From Adiantum capillus-veneris (Eukaryota; Streptophyta; Polypodiopsida; Polypodiales; Pteridaceae): DNA of 64,000 nt. Positions 29,665 through 39,109 of the stretch are shown here, piece by piece. Position 1 is the stretch's first letter. Every line of letters begins with the position of its first letter. Where the stretch lies: positions 67,409,870 to 67,473,869 of the forward strand of contig CM043952.1 of NCBI GenBank assembly GCA_014529385.2, in the 5' to 3' direction. The notes beneath the pieces are model-generated. The model was given only the letters and a program-made list of their open reading frames with translations. It made no database searches and was not told where the DNA came from. Both the position numbers and the translations under genes were made by a program.

Positions 29665-32238
29665 TGGTTGCTTCTTGCTCAACCATGAAATACATGAACT
29701 GCCAAGCATGAAACAAAAACCACTTGTGGACACTCGCATGTCAAAACAACCAGCCCAATCTGAGTCTGAAAAAGCATGTAAGTTTGGCGGCAATGATCCC
29801 CCCTTGGGATAAAACAAGCCAAGATGTAAAGTGCCACTAAGGTAGCGGAAAATCCTCTTGACAGCCTGCCAATGCTTAGACCCTGGGCTATGCATGAATC
29901 TGCTGCTTTGTGAGACTGCAAACTGAATATCCGGCCTCGTGTTGCATACATAAATGAGGCAACCAACAGCAGTTTGGTAAGGAGTGACATCAGCAGGATC
30001 ACCAGCATCATGTAGACTCAACTTCAAACCTGTTTCCATGGGAGTGGCAATAGGTTTGCAATCCTCAAGTCCAAACTCACATAGCAATGTCTCTATGTAA
30101 CTTTTCTGACACAAGACAATACCACCATCACACTGCTTAAACTGTATACCCAAGTAATGATGCAACAATCCCAAATCTTTCATCTTGAAAGTAGCATTCA
30201 AATCAGCCTTAAATTTAGCAATATGTCTCTCATTTGGTCCAGTGATCAGCAAATCATCAACATGAAGGGGATCGGGGAGCACCACATACGGAGAGTGAGA
30301 GAGAGAAGGAGACACACGACACACAGATATGGGTGGGGAGACTCAAAGAGTGAGCAGCCCCCTATACACTCATGCTATGTATAAGGTATACAAGTCAGTG
30401 GGCGCCCAGACTCTAGGCGGTCGGGCAAGGCACAGACGGCTATACCCCAACAACCTCCCACTTAAAGGCGACTGTGCCTTTAAGCAAGAGAACCTAGTCT
30501 GAAGACTACAAAAGGTGAGAGAAAACCGCTCTCAACCGATGCCCACTGGCTGGCTGTGATCGTGTGCATCCGGCTGTCCTGCTCCCGTGTAAGTCCATAC
30601 ACCACCAGACGTACCGCACACGTACTGCAAGTATGTACGCAATACCTGCATATCTCCCTCGTGCACTATGCCATCATCAGTCAACAAACGACTGACAACC
30701 CCAACTGCAAATGCTCCCACTCCAGCTGCGATATCCGGTCTCAAGATCAGCATCTCAAAATAATCTAATGCATAAGATGCATGGCGAGAGCCTGAACGAG
30801 TACGACTAGACAAAGGTGCATCCAATTTACTTTCACGCAAAGTGTGCACCAGCCATTTTGGCATACCTCTAGCCTGCTCATTTTCAGCCCTTTCCTCATC
30901 AAGTACATCATGTACATCTGCATCAGTAATAGGCTGACCTAAAACATTTTCAGAAACCCCCATAGGCTGTACATTTGCCTCATTGGAACTTACATTCGTA
31001 TTTCCACCACTAAAAAGAGGCAACAAAGTGTCATAAATGTCCTGTGAGCTTACATTACTGTCTCTAGTACATGACAGCAAGGGCTGAACAGAATCTTCCA
31101 CAAAGACTACATCCCGAGAAACCAGAATACGTTTTGTTTGCGGATGATACAACCTGTATCCTTTGCTTTCAACACTATAACCAACAAAAATACATTTGAC
31201 AGCCTTATCATCCAATTTTCTGCGCTGCACTTGTGGCACCAAAGCATATGCCAAACAACCAAAAACATGCATGTTCTCAATAGAAGGTTTTCTATCATGC
31301 CATGCTTCATATGGAGTAATAGACTGCAAAGCTTTCGTAGGACACCTGGTAAGTACATAAGTGGAACACATGATGGCCTCAAGCCAAAAGAATGCGGCAA
31401 AGCTTGACTTTTGACCATACATCGTGCCATTTTTGTTAGTGACCTGTTTTTCCTCGCAGCAACACCATTTTGTTGAGGTGTATAAGGCACTGTACATTAG
31501 TGTTTTATCCCACGACTAGCCAGAAATGCATTAAATTCATGAGACATATACTCCCCCCCTCGATCGGAACGGAGGGTGCCCATAGTACATTTCGAGACAT
31601 TTTTAGCCATAGCCAGAAATTGTTTGAAGCACATAAAAACTTCGGACTTCGCCTTAAGCGGAAATACCCATGCATGCCTGGAGTAATCATCAATGAAAGT
31701 CACGAAGTAGAGGTAATTGCCCAAGGACGGAGTTTGAATGGGCCCACAAACATCACTATGCACAAGCTGCAACCTGCATGTGGCCCGAACTGAACCATCC
31801 TTTGGAAATTTAGAACGCTGCATCTTACCCAAAATACAGCCTTCACAAACATGTTTAACAGGTGCTTCAAGAGGTGGCAAAGAAGCAACCATATCAAATT
31901 TTTGCAAACGCAGCAAACTGGCAAAAAGCAAACTGACCAAAACGTGCATGCCAAAGTTTTGCATCTGAAATAGCCTTTGAATCTGCAACAGCATTTGCAA
32001 AATTTTGTCCACACTTGTCATACAAAGTGAGCTTATACAGCCCACGGCACAAAAGCCCAGATGGAACAATTTTATCACCAAAATTGAGATCATGAACTGT
32101 ACATCTGTCATCCACAAATTTGACTACAAGTCCAAGTCTAGCAAGTGCGGATACAGACAAGAGATTCTTCTTGATCCTAGGTACATAAAGTGCATCAACA
32201 AGTATGAAGGAACTGCCATTAGCAGCAGTGAGCACAAT
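29665..32238 (-). pseudogene. Copia A pol: protease end, integrase, RT, RNase H
   Basis: The order on the minus strand is protease end (VDALYVPRIKKNLLSVSALA), integrase zinc region (LWHARFG ... CEGCILGKMQRSKFP), core (LVHSDVCGP, DDYSRHAWV, RSDRGGEYMSHEF, YTPQQNGVAARKNRSL), C-terminal part (HVFGCLAYALVPQ), then a break. RT N-terminus is absent. RT resumes at VDDLLITGPNERH, followed by MKDLGLLHHYLGIQF, NTRPDIQFAVSQSSRFMHSP and RNase H up to SWLSKKQP, where the deletion into the LTR begins. Several frameshifts and stops are present. Confidence 0.78.
30263..30762 (-). mobile_element. Copia C fragment (RNase H region plus 3' LTR) inside copia A
   Basis: Relative to copia B, about 620 bp of RT are replaced here by 500 bp of a different copia. 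It has a degenerate RPDIA ... GVVSRLLTD ... VLRTYLQYVCGTSGG RNase H region, a polypurine tract AAGTGGGAGGT (30463-30453) and a 190-bp LTR (30263-30452, minus start TGTTGGGG, end CCCCTTCA). It is a truncated 3' end of another family that came in with a deletion. Confidence 0.7.
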
Positions 32239-33428
32239 CTATCCAACTCCCCGAACTGGATAAGAGGCGTTGTTGGCACAAGTGACTGAATTCCCATGAG
32301 GGACAGATTCGAGAGAGGTAAACAATTCACGATGTGAGGTAATGTGCTTTGTAGCACCACTGTCGAAATACCACACATGTGAATCTGCAGCAACTGACAA
32401 GCATGCATCATGGACAGCAGGATTGTAAGTGCACTCTGCGCTAAAAGCCCATTCTGCATCAATATTAGCAACACAGTCTCCTTTCACAGAAGACTCAACA
32501 ATGGCTGCATTTGTAGTGGAACCAGCATTTGCAATGGAACCACCCTCTTTCTTCTTAGCCTCTTTGGCCTTCAACTTAGGACACGACTTGATCAAGTGAT
32601 CATTGGCTTTACAATAGTGGCAACGCATCTTCTTTTTGCCCTTATCACCAGAATTGCCAGACGAAGTACTGCCAACAGAAGCATTAGGAACAGAATCTTT
32701 GCCACTCACAGCAGAACCATAAGAAGTGGTTGCATTATTGTTACAACTCTTTCTTTGAGAAGCAATAAAAGCCTGTTCAACTGCACGCTGCCTAGTCCTA
32801 TTTTTTCTAGAAAGTGACTCTTGCAACAGCAATGTGCATAATGCATCAAACTTGACAACTTCAGGATTTCCTTGGGTCATCAGTCTCCAAGTACTAGCAA
32901 AAGTCTGGTAGGAATCTGGTAAGGCATCAAGAACAGTCTACACAAGGGAACTGTCTGAAATGACTTCACCTGCAGAAATAAGCTGCTCATTGATATCCTT
33001 GACACTAGCAAGGAAAGTGTCCATATCAAAGCAATTTTAGCCTCATTGCGGATTGCATAAAGACCTGCTAGAATATCCCAAGCCTGTTTTGCAGATTTTG
33101 CTGAACGGATGTGAGGAACAATGGTGCGCTTCACAGACAACGCAATCAATGCATGAGCCTGCGCATCCTTAACATCCCAACGAGCTTGTTCTGCTGTAGG
33201 CAAAACAACACTAACAGCTGCAATCCTTGCAGCAAGACCAGCAACATCCTCAACATCGCCTACATCCTCAGAACCAGGACGTACATCAATGCCCTGCACA
33301 ATGTTCCAGACACCCTTTGACACAAGAACATGTTGCATCATATAAGCCCACATAGGGTAGTTGTCCCCATCCAACCTGTCCTTAGCAGCAAACATCTTGA
33401 ACACATCTGTGTTGTTGTTGTCAGCCAT
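32239..33428 (-). pseudogene. Copia A gag and protease start
   Basis: The ATG at 33428 opens MADNNNTDVFKMFAAKDRLDG, with YPMWAYMMQHVL (gag N-terminal pattern) and QAWDILAGLYAIRNEAKIAL following. A frameshift and stops near 32880-33030 interrupt it. The frame 32880-32239 then reads FDALCTLLLQESLSRKNRTR, the zinc knuckle CHYCKANDHLIKSCPK and the protease box WYFDSGATKHITS. A start upstream at 33488 is possible, but 33428 fits the family better. Confidence 0.75.
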
Positions 33429-33776
33429 GGTAAATGCTGCACCTGATGTGAAAACTGCCCGAAAATAGGAGAAACGGAGTGGGAACAACCTGTGCTATAT
33501 AGCACAAACCGTATAAGACTATAAGGCACCTGTTATGCAGAAAACGGCACTGACAGAAATTCTGCACAAAATGACGATATAGCATGTGCAGTACTGCCTG
33601 TAGTGGAAACGAAGGCTGAAATGAGCCCAAATCAAAATTCTGAGCAGACCAAGCTCTTCAAGCCTTCCCAAAATATTTTTCGACCTACGAACGCTCGCCA
33701 AAGCTCACTGAAATCGGAGAAAGTGAGCAGGCGTGTGCTGGAGCAGCTGGCGACTAAGCCCGGGAGGACGTGACAT

Positions 33777-33788
33777 GCTCTGATACCA
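33777..33788 (-). promoter_or_regulatory. Copia A primer binding site (initiator tRNA-Met)
   Basis: TGGTATCAGAGC on the minus strand lies two bases after the 5' LTR. Confidence 0.88.
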
Positions 33789-33790
33789 AT

Positions 33791-34017
33791 TGTTGGAATT
33801 AGGGTTGCAGAGAAACGCACACAGCTTGGAGAAGACGAAGGAAGCTCAAGGCACACAATAGAGAGTGTATAACTTAGTGTGCAATGGAAAGATAGATAGC
33901 CCTAGGGTGATGGGCGTATATACAATGCACGGGGGAAAAAACCTCCTAAAGAGGGAAAAAATGCGTCGGCGGTCCTAGTGTGTTCACACACATCACTACC
34001 ACATGTATATGGTAACA
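33791..34017 (-). repeat. Copia A 5' LTR
   Basis: The 227-bp LTR has TGTTGGAATTAGGGTTGCAG at the plus left end and GGTAACA at the right. It is nearly identical to both LTRs of copia B. Confidence 0.9.
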
Positions 34018-34023
34018 CAGTCC

Positions 34024-35560
34024 ACAGAACAACAGGACTCCACAGACTTAAACCCTGCACCTGAACATTTCAAATCCTATACCACAGAGGAACGTAAGGT
34101 TGTGTATACAAAGGCTCAAAGAAAACCTATCAATGGGAGCAATGGAGTCTATGACAGTCCAGCGATAGTTAAGGAAATAGAGTTAGCATACCCAGGAGGA
34201 GAGTCTAAACCTATTTTCAATTACCAGGATCTGACCGAGACTGAGGAGTGTGTACTTAAAGAACTTCTCAAGGAATCCAGGGATATATTTGCCTGGACAT
34301 ATCATGATATGAAAGGTGTTCCAGCTTCCGTGGTGCAACACACAATCCCCATGAATAGCATGGCTAAACCAGTTTAGCAACGACCCTACCTAATGAATCC
34401 TAAATATGCAAAAATCGTTCAAGAAGAGATTGAAAAGCTTGTGGAATGCGTATTCATATACCCTATTGAGCACTCAGAATGGGTGTCTCCAATAGTGATT
34501 GTGCCAAAAAAGAATGGGAAACTCAGAGTGTGCGTGGATCTCAAAAAGGTCAATGCCGCCACTAGGAGGGACCATTACCCCTTGCCATATTCAGAACATG
34601 TGCTTGAAAGAGTTGCAAGGAAGAAAGCTTATAGCTTTTTAGATGGGTACTCTGGCTACAATCAAATCACAATTGCGATGGAGGACCAAGCTAAAACTTC
34701 CTTTATAACCGAATTTGGAGTGTTCACATTTCATGTTATGGCTTTTGGCTTAACCAATGCCCCGGCTACCTTTCAAAGATTAATAAACACTGCTTTTAGA
34801 GAATATTTGAGGGAGTTTTGTGAAGATTTCATAGATGACCTTTGTGTTTATTCCTCTTGGAAAGAACATCTATCATGCTTACGAAAAGTGTTTGAGAAGT
34901 GTAGATGGTATCGCATCTCCTTAAACCCTTTCAAATGCCAATTTTGGGTTAAACATGGAGTCATTTTAGGGCATATAGTGTCCAAAGATGGGATTTCCAC
35001 AGATGAGGGAAAAATTAAAGCCATTGCTGAAATGCCACCACCTACAAACTATAAAGGAGTTCAAAGGTTCATGGGCCATGTTGGTTATTATCGACGGTTT
35101 AAACTTTGCCGAGATAGATCATCCTTTGTACAAGCTTCTTATTGAGTTCCAATGGACTGCGGAGTGTGACCATGCTTATGAGTCATTGAAAAAGACCTTA
35201 ACTAGTGCTCCTATTCCACAAGTGCCTGATTGGAATGTAATTTTTCATGTGCATATTGATGCATCGAACTTTGCTATTGGGTGTGTTCTAGCTCAACCAG
35301 GAGAACATAAACTGGACTACCCCATTAGCTTTGCAAGTCGTCAGTTGAATGATGCTGAGAGAAACTACACCACTACAGAGCGAGAAGGCTTAGGTATGAT
35401 TTATGCAGTGAAGAAATTTCACGACTACCTTCTAGCCAACAAGTTTGTGTTCTATGTTGATCATCAAGCCATTGTGGTGAGACCTGGTAAAAAACATGTC
35501 ATGGCGGATCATTTGTCTCGCATACCCAATGGTGAAGCCCCTACTGAAGTCGACGATGAG
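34024..35560 (+). pseudogene. Gypsy-3 RT and RNase H
   Basis: This is the reverse transcriptase. After the insertion site the frame continues ELLKESRDIFAWTYHDMKGV (classic Athila/Tat RT entry), a TAG at 34376, then RT motifs [52 protein letters not shown] and active site FIDD within EDFIDDLCVYS (about 34829). LGHIVSKDGI and FMGHVGYYRRF follow. A frameshift near 35095 leads into RNase H (HVHIDASNFAIGCVLAQPG, YTTTEREGLGMIYAVKKF, VDHQAI). Directly after DHQAI an internal deletion removes about 30 codons before VMADHLSRIPNG. The catalytic DD of RT is kept. Confidence 0.8.
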
Positions 35561-35599
35561 TTGCCCGATACTTCTCTATTCTTAGTCGAAACCATACCT

Positions 35600-36450
35600 G
35601 AATGGAGTGAGAAGATTGTGAACTTTCTAGTAGTCCGGCAGCTCATAGCACTCAATCTCGATATATTATCGTTGCCACTGACTATGTGACAAAGTGGGCG
35701 GAAGCTAGGGCGACACGTAAGGCCGATGCGAGGTCAACTGCCAAGTTTCTCTTTGAGAACATTATTACAAGATTTGGTTGTCCCTTTGAGATTGTGAGTG
35801 ACAATGGTACTCATTTTATAAATGGAGTAATAAAAGAACTCACTACCAACTTTATGATAGCTCACCATAAGTCCACACCTTATTATCCACAAGCAAATGG
35901 CCAAGCTGAGAGCACCAATAAGACCTTAATCTCTATCTTAACCAAAATGGTAGAAGCTCATCGCACAGATTGGGATTTAAAGCTTACATCAGCTCTATGG
36001 GCTTATCGTACTGCATACAAAGTTGCCATTAACTGCACATTATTCAAGATGGTGCATGGCCAGGAAGCAGTTATGCTTTGGAAGTTTGTCGTTCCTTGTC
36101 TTCGAGTAGCTTCTCGAGAAGGTTGGGATGGTAACCCCTTAGTTGAGCGATTATATATCCTTGAAAGGCTAGATGAAGAGAGGCAATTAGTTGTGTAAAA
36201 TGCACTTGTGGAGAAAGATAGGAGGAAGAAATGGTTTGACCGTCATCTAAAGAACAAAGATATCAATGTTGGTGATAAAGTCCTTATGTATGGAGTGCGT
36301 AACAAAAAGAAAAAGTTGAAATATGCGGAAAAAGGACCATGTAGAGTATGTGAGATCACCCCACAAGGAACCATTCGTGTGGAGACTCTTGATGGAGTTG
36401 AAACCATTGGATTCCTCAATGGGAGCAAATTTAAAAGATCCTATGATCCT
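35600..36450 (+). pseudogene. Gypsy-3 integrase (zinc region lost)
   Basis: The core is present: DYVTKWAEARATRKADARST, then the second catalytic Asp in EIVSDNGTHFING, then YYPQANGQAESTNKTL with the catalytic Glu, and LWAYRTAYK. The N-terminal HHCC zinc region normally found before it is missing, because 35590-35690 jumps from the RNase H end to the core. The C-terminal part at 36208-36430 reads DRRKKWFDRHLKNK, NVGDKVLMYGVR and GPCRVCEITPQGTIRVETLDG. A stop at 36196 separates core and C-terminus. Confidence 0.78.
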
Positions 36451-37108
36451 TTAAGCCAAGAGGACCTGCGTGCCATCCATACAAAAAAGGTAGCCAAGGC
36501 ACAAATAGAATTGAAGAAGATACAAGCTCAAGCTGAGGCTAAGGAGCGACAACAACGTATAAGACGAAAACGAGAGGCTAACCTTGGAGTCACACATGCA
36601 TTCCACGTTGAAACCGACGAGGATTGGTTGGACTCTGACACACCTCAACGATACCCTATTGAGCTAAACAACACTTATGGAAAAGTGCTATATAACGCCT
36701 TATTGGACATGGGTGCTAAATATAATTTGCTATCATATGGGGTGTGGTGTCAATTAGGGAAGCCACCTCTATGAGAGGATTATCCAAGTCAAGGGTGTCA
36801 AGAAGAAAAAAACTTCGGTTTTTGGAATCTGGCACACTTCTGTCAGTTATGACAATGGGGTTGTAGCTCAAGACTTTTTGGTCATGCCTGTTGGAACTAT
36901 GGAGGGTAATATAAATCTAGGACGCACGTGGATGATAGCCACCAAATGCACTATTGATTGGGGGACAGGGGGTGTCACAACACAGAAACCAACTCTTAGC
37001 CCTGCCACTCAAGCCATACTCCCTGAGATATTGCCTCTTAAGGAAATAAAACCCAAAACATTGCATGTCCAAGAGGTTAAACCATATGTCCCCATAGCCC
37101 GTCTCTAG
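36451..37108 (+). pseudogene. Second aspartic-protease-like domain after gypsy-3 integrase
   Basis: The frame runs on from the integrase C-terminus through a basic, coiled-coil-like linker (KKIQAQAEAKERQQRIRRKR) to YNALLDMGAKYNLLSYGVWC, a D-x-G-A retropepsin box at about 36703-36720. After a stop at 36772 and a frame change, it reads VVAQDFLVMPVG, then LGRTWMIATKCTIDWG, matching the ILGRxW strand that closes the retropepsin fold. Spacing is right for one domain of about 110 residues. It is distinct in sequence from the element's normal protease at 28190. Its position is where Athila elements keep an env-like ORF. A role is unknown; a captured or duplicated protease is the simplest reading. 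Confidence 0.6.
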
Positions 37109-37109
37109 A

Positions 37110-37523
37110 GCTTCAACTGATGTAGCTGAAATAAAGCTTGAGACACACAAGACTCATCCCAATATAACAAAGAAAACATACAAGTGGGTCCCTAAAGCTT
37201 CTTTAGCGACCATAGCCAGTGCTAAAAGACAGGAGCCTGGTAAGAGACGTCCCATTCGCCCCAAGAAATATAAAGAAATGTTGCGTTGGATTCCTAAAAA
37301 ACTATTGGAAGCCCAAGGCTACTATGAAGGAAATGATCAAATCTGGGTGCCAAAACGTAAATTGTGCTCTTACTTGTCACCGGACCCATGTGAGCTCAAT
37401 CCTGTGGCTCCAAAAGAAATTGAAGATCGCGGAAAGGAAAAAATCACGGAATGCTACACACCTGCTCTAGAGTTGCTCAAGAACAGGGAAATCAAATCCT
37501 TTATACTCACAAAAACAAGATAA
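37110..37523 (+). pseudogene. Gypsy-3 downstream ORF, basic
   Basis: Frames here read KTYKWVPKASLATIASAKRQ, RRPIRPKKYKEMLRWIPKK and EAQGYYEGNDQIWVPKRKLC before a stop at 37521. The sequence is Lys/Trp/Pro-rich. No family is recognised. It follows the protease-like domain and may be its C-terminal extension after frame repair. Confidence 0.35.
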
Positions 37524-37633
37524 AAAAGTAAAAGAGCAAGAGCCATAACACAAAATCATAAAAATACATTATGCACAAGAACACGATCCTTGTAATATTT
37601 GCACTCTAACCATCATCTATTTGTGTGTACAAA

Positions 37634-38111
37634 TATGGCTAGTACGCTAGAGTCATCTACTTCTGCCTTGGGTGAGAGGTACCCTCGTTACTTTTCACAA
37701 ATGTTCCACATGGTCTTTTCGGTGCTTGCATGTGAATGGGATTTGGTAGGTATGCTAGCATGTGAGAGGACTTTCGAGGAGTTAGAATGGCTGATACGTC
37801 TCTTGACCATGACTGACCCATACTTAGTGAAAAGCGTTTCTCCCATTGCACAAGCCTACCCTTTTGACCAAGATGACTATAGGCGTCTAGTGACCTTCTT
37901 AGTAAACATGGGTACCTATGATGAAGAAGATGACTACACGGATGTCACATATGGTCTCATGGATGATGACTTTGTTTATCTCGACGACGAGGATAGGGGT
38001 TTAGCTTTAGGGTTTCCCCCCAACTCTACAATATCCTATTCCCTTGACTCTCTCGGGGGAGTGCAAATAATTATGTTAGGGTTCTATATGTTTTTTTGTT
38101 GTGTTCAATAA
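37634..38111 (+). CDS. Gypsy-3 last ORF, hypothetical acidic protein
   Basis: The ATG at 37634 (inside a longer ORF from 37599) gives about 158 residues: MASTLESSTSALGERYPRYF, a hydrophobic-aromatic middle (FEELEWLIRLLTMTD), then an acidic tract (YDEEDDYTDVTYGLMDDDFV, DDEDRG). It overlaps the purine tract near 38055, so the functional end may be the SLDSLGG region. It is the only intact ORF of the 3' region. No homologue was recognised. By position it could be an extra accessory protein of the element. Confidence 0.4.
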
Positions 38112-38661
38112 GTGTTGGTACCTTTTCCCACTGATGTGCCTCCTAGAGGTATTCTTGGTGTTTCCTAGTGTGTACAGGAATGTGTTGCTGTGGTTAGGAT
38201 TTGGACCTTCATGGGATCTTTCTCTCGTTCACACTTCAAATCAAGAGCGACCATCAACACAAACAAGTGTTTCTTGTCCATTAACATTGCCCCTTATCTT
38301 TTTTGCATCCATGTTTGTCTGCTTTGATTGTGATTGGTAGCATAATATTCATCGCATTTTCTTAGTATCAAACATTTAATTGAATGTAGTTTTTTGTCAT
38401 AATCACTTGTCTAGGTTTAAAAATTAAGCAGTTCGACTAAGCTAGTTTGACCAAGCTAGGCGATAGAGATCTTCTCTTAATACCATGGGGAATGCCTTCC
38501 TAATAATCAATGGTTACTTAGGTTCTTTATCCGATTTAGGCAGCATTGTGTGAAATGTACTAGGGATTTTTAGTGGGCTTAGTCCCTATTGACCTTTAGC
38601 TTAAGTATTATAAAGGGAGTTTACTAGTGTGATGAACCTTGGAAGGTGTAACAGTGTCATA
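38112..38661. other. No gene seen
   Basis: AT-rich sequence after the gypsy-3 ORFs, probably its 3' LTR or untranslated end. I could not match it to the 5' LTR candidate. Confidence 0.4.
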
Positions 38662-38915
38662 TGACCCCCCAAAGTTATAAAATTAAAATGCTGAAAATGA
38701 ACAAACAAAAAATCATAGTGCCACAATGTAAAATCTTAAACTGGAAGAGAAATCTCAGCTTGATTTAGTACTTCACTCACATGTATCGCCTATGGTACTA
38801 GAGCCCTAGAGGTTCCCAGTGTGGGCGCTTTTCCTTGAAAAGCAAGAAACCCAAGGCATACAAAATAAGCACACACATCAAAATTGAATCACTGTGAAAA
38901 GACTTTGGGGGGTCA
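38662..38915. repeat. 254-bp unit with 14-bp perfect terminal inverted repeats
   Basis: TGACCCCCCAAAGT at 38662-38675 and its exact reverse complement at 38902-38915 bound this unit. It starts TG and ends CA. No flanking target duplication was found. It could be a MITE-like DNA element or a short LTR. Confidence 0.5.
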
Positions 38916-39109
38916 AAGAAAAGGTAATCAATCAGGCGATGATTTCATGAGAAATTCCTTTTATCGTAGCTTAACTACAAGGTCTTCTAGGTATAGCCTC
39001 TAGTCAGCCCTCGAACATGAAATATTTGGCTCTCGCGATTAAATAACTTAATTGACCAGAGAAAATTAAGAAGCTTACGTGTACAAGCCTAATTTGCTTT
39101 ATAGAAAGC

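Larger units (their letters stand above)
29526..34017 (-). mobile_element. Copia A, Ty1/copia element inserted in gypsy-3
   Basis: The 5' LTR (33791-34017) and a truncated 3' LTR (29526-29664) flank gag-pol on the minus strand. AGTCC occurs on both outer sides (29522-29526 and 34019-34023), consistent with a 5-bp target duplication, although the first LTR base is changed. A 3' deletion joins the LTR remnant directly to mid RNase H. Part of RT was lost and replaced by a piece of another copia (30263-30762). It is the same family as copia B. Confidence 0.85.
22832..38110 (+). mobile_element. Gypsy-3, long Athila/Tat-like Ty3/gypsy element with extra 3' ORFs
   Basis: The plus-strand order is a presumed 5' LTR, a tRNA-Asp-like primer site (23398), a leader, gag (24154-27705), protease (to about 28600), [copia A insertion 29526-34017], RT/RNase H (to about 35560), integrase (to about 36450), a second protease-like domain and two further ORFs. 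A purine tract ctcgggggagtg lies at about 38051-38062. The 3' LTR could not be matched to the 5' candidate. Without copia A the element would be about 10.8 kb. Many stops, frameshifts and two internal deletions make it defective. Confidence 0.65.

Noticed and set aside
38074-38640. Gypsy-3 3' LTR starting TGTTAGGG after the purine tract
   Set aside because: Position is suitable, but I could not find similarity to the presumed 5' LTR, so it is not called as a feature.
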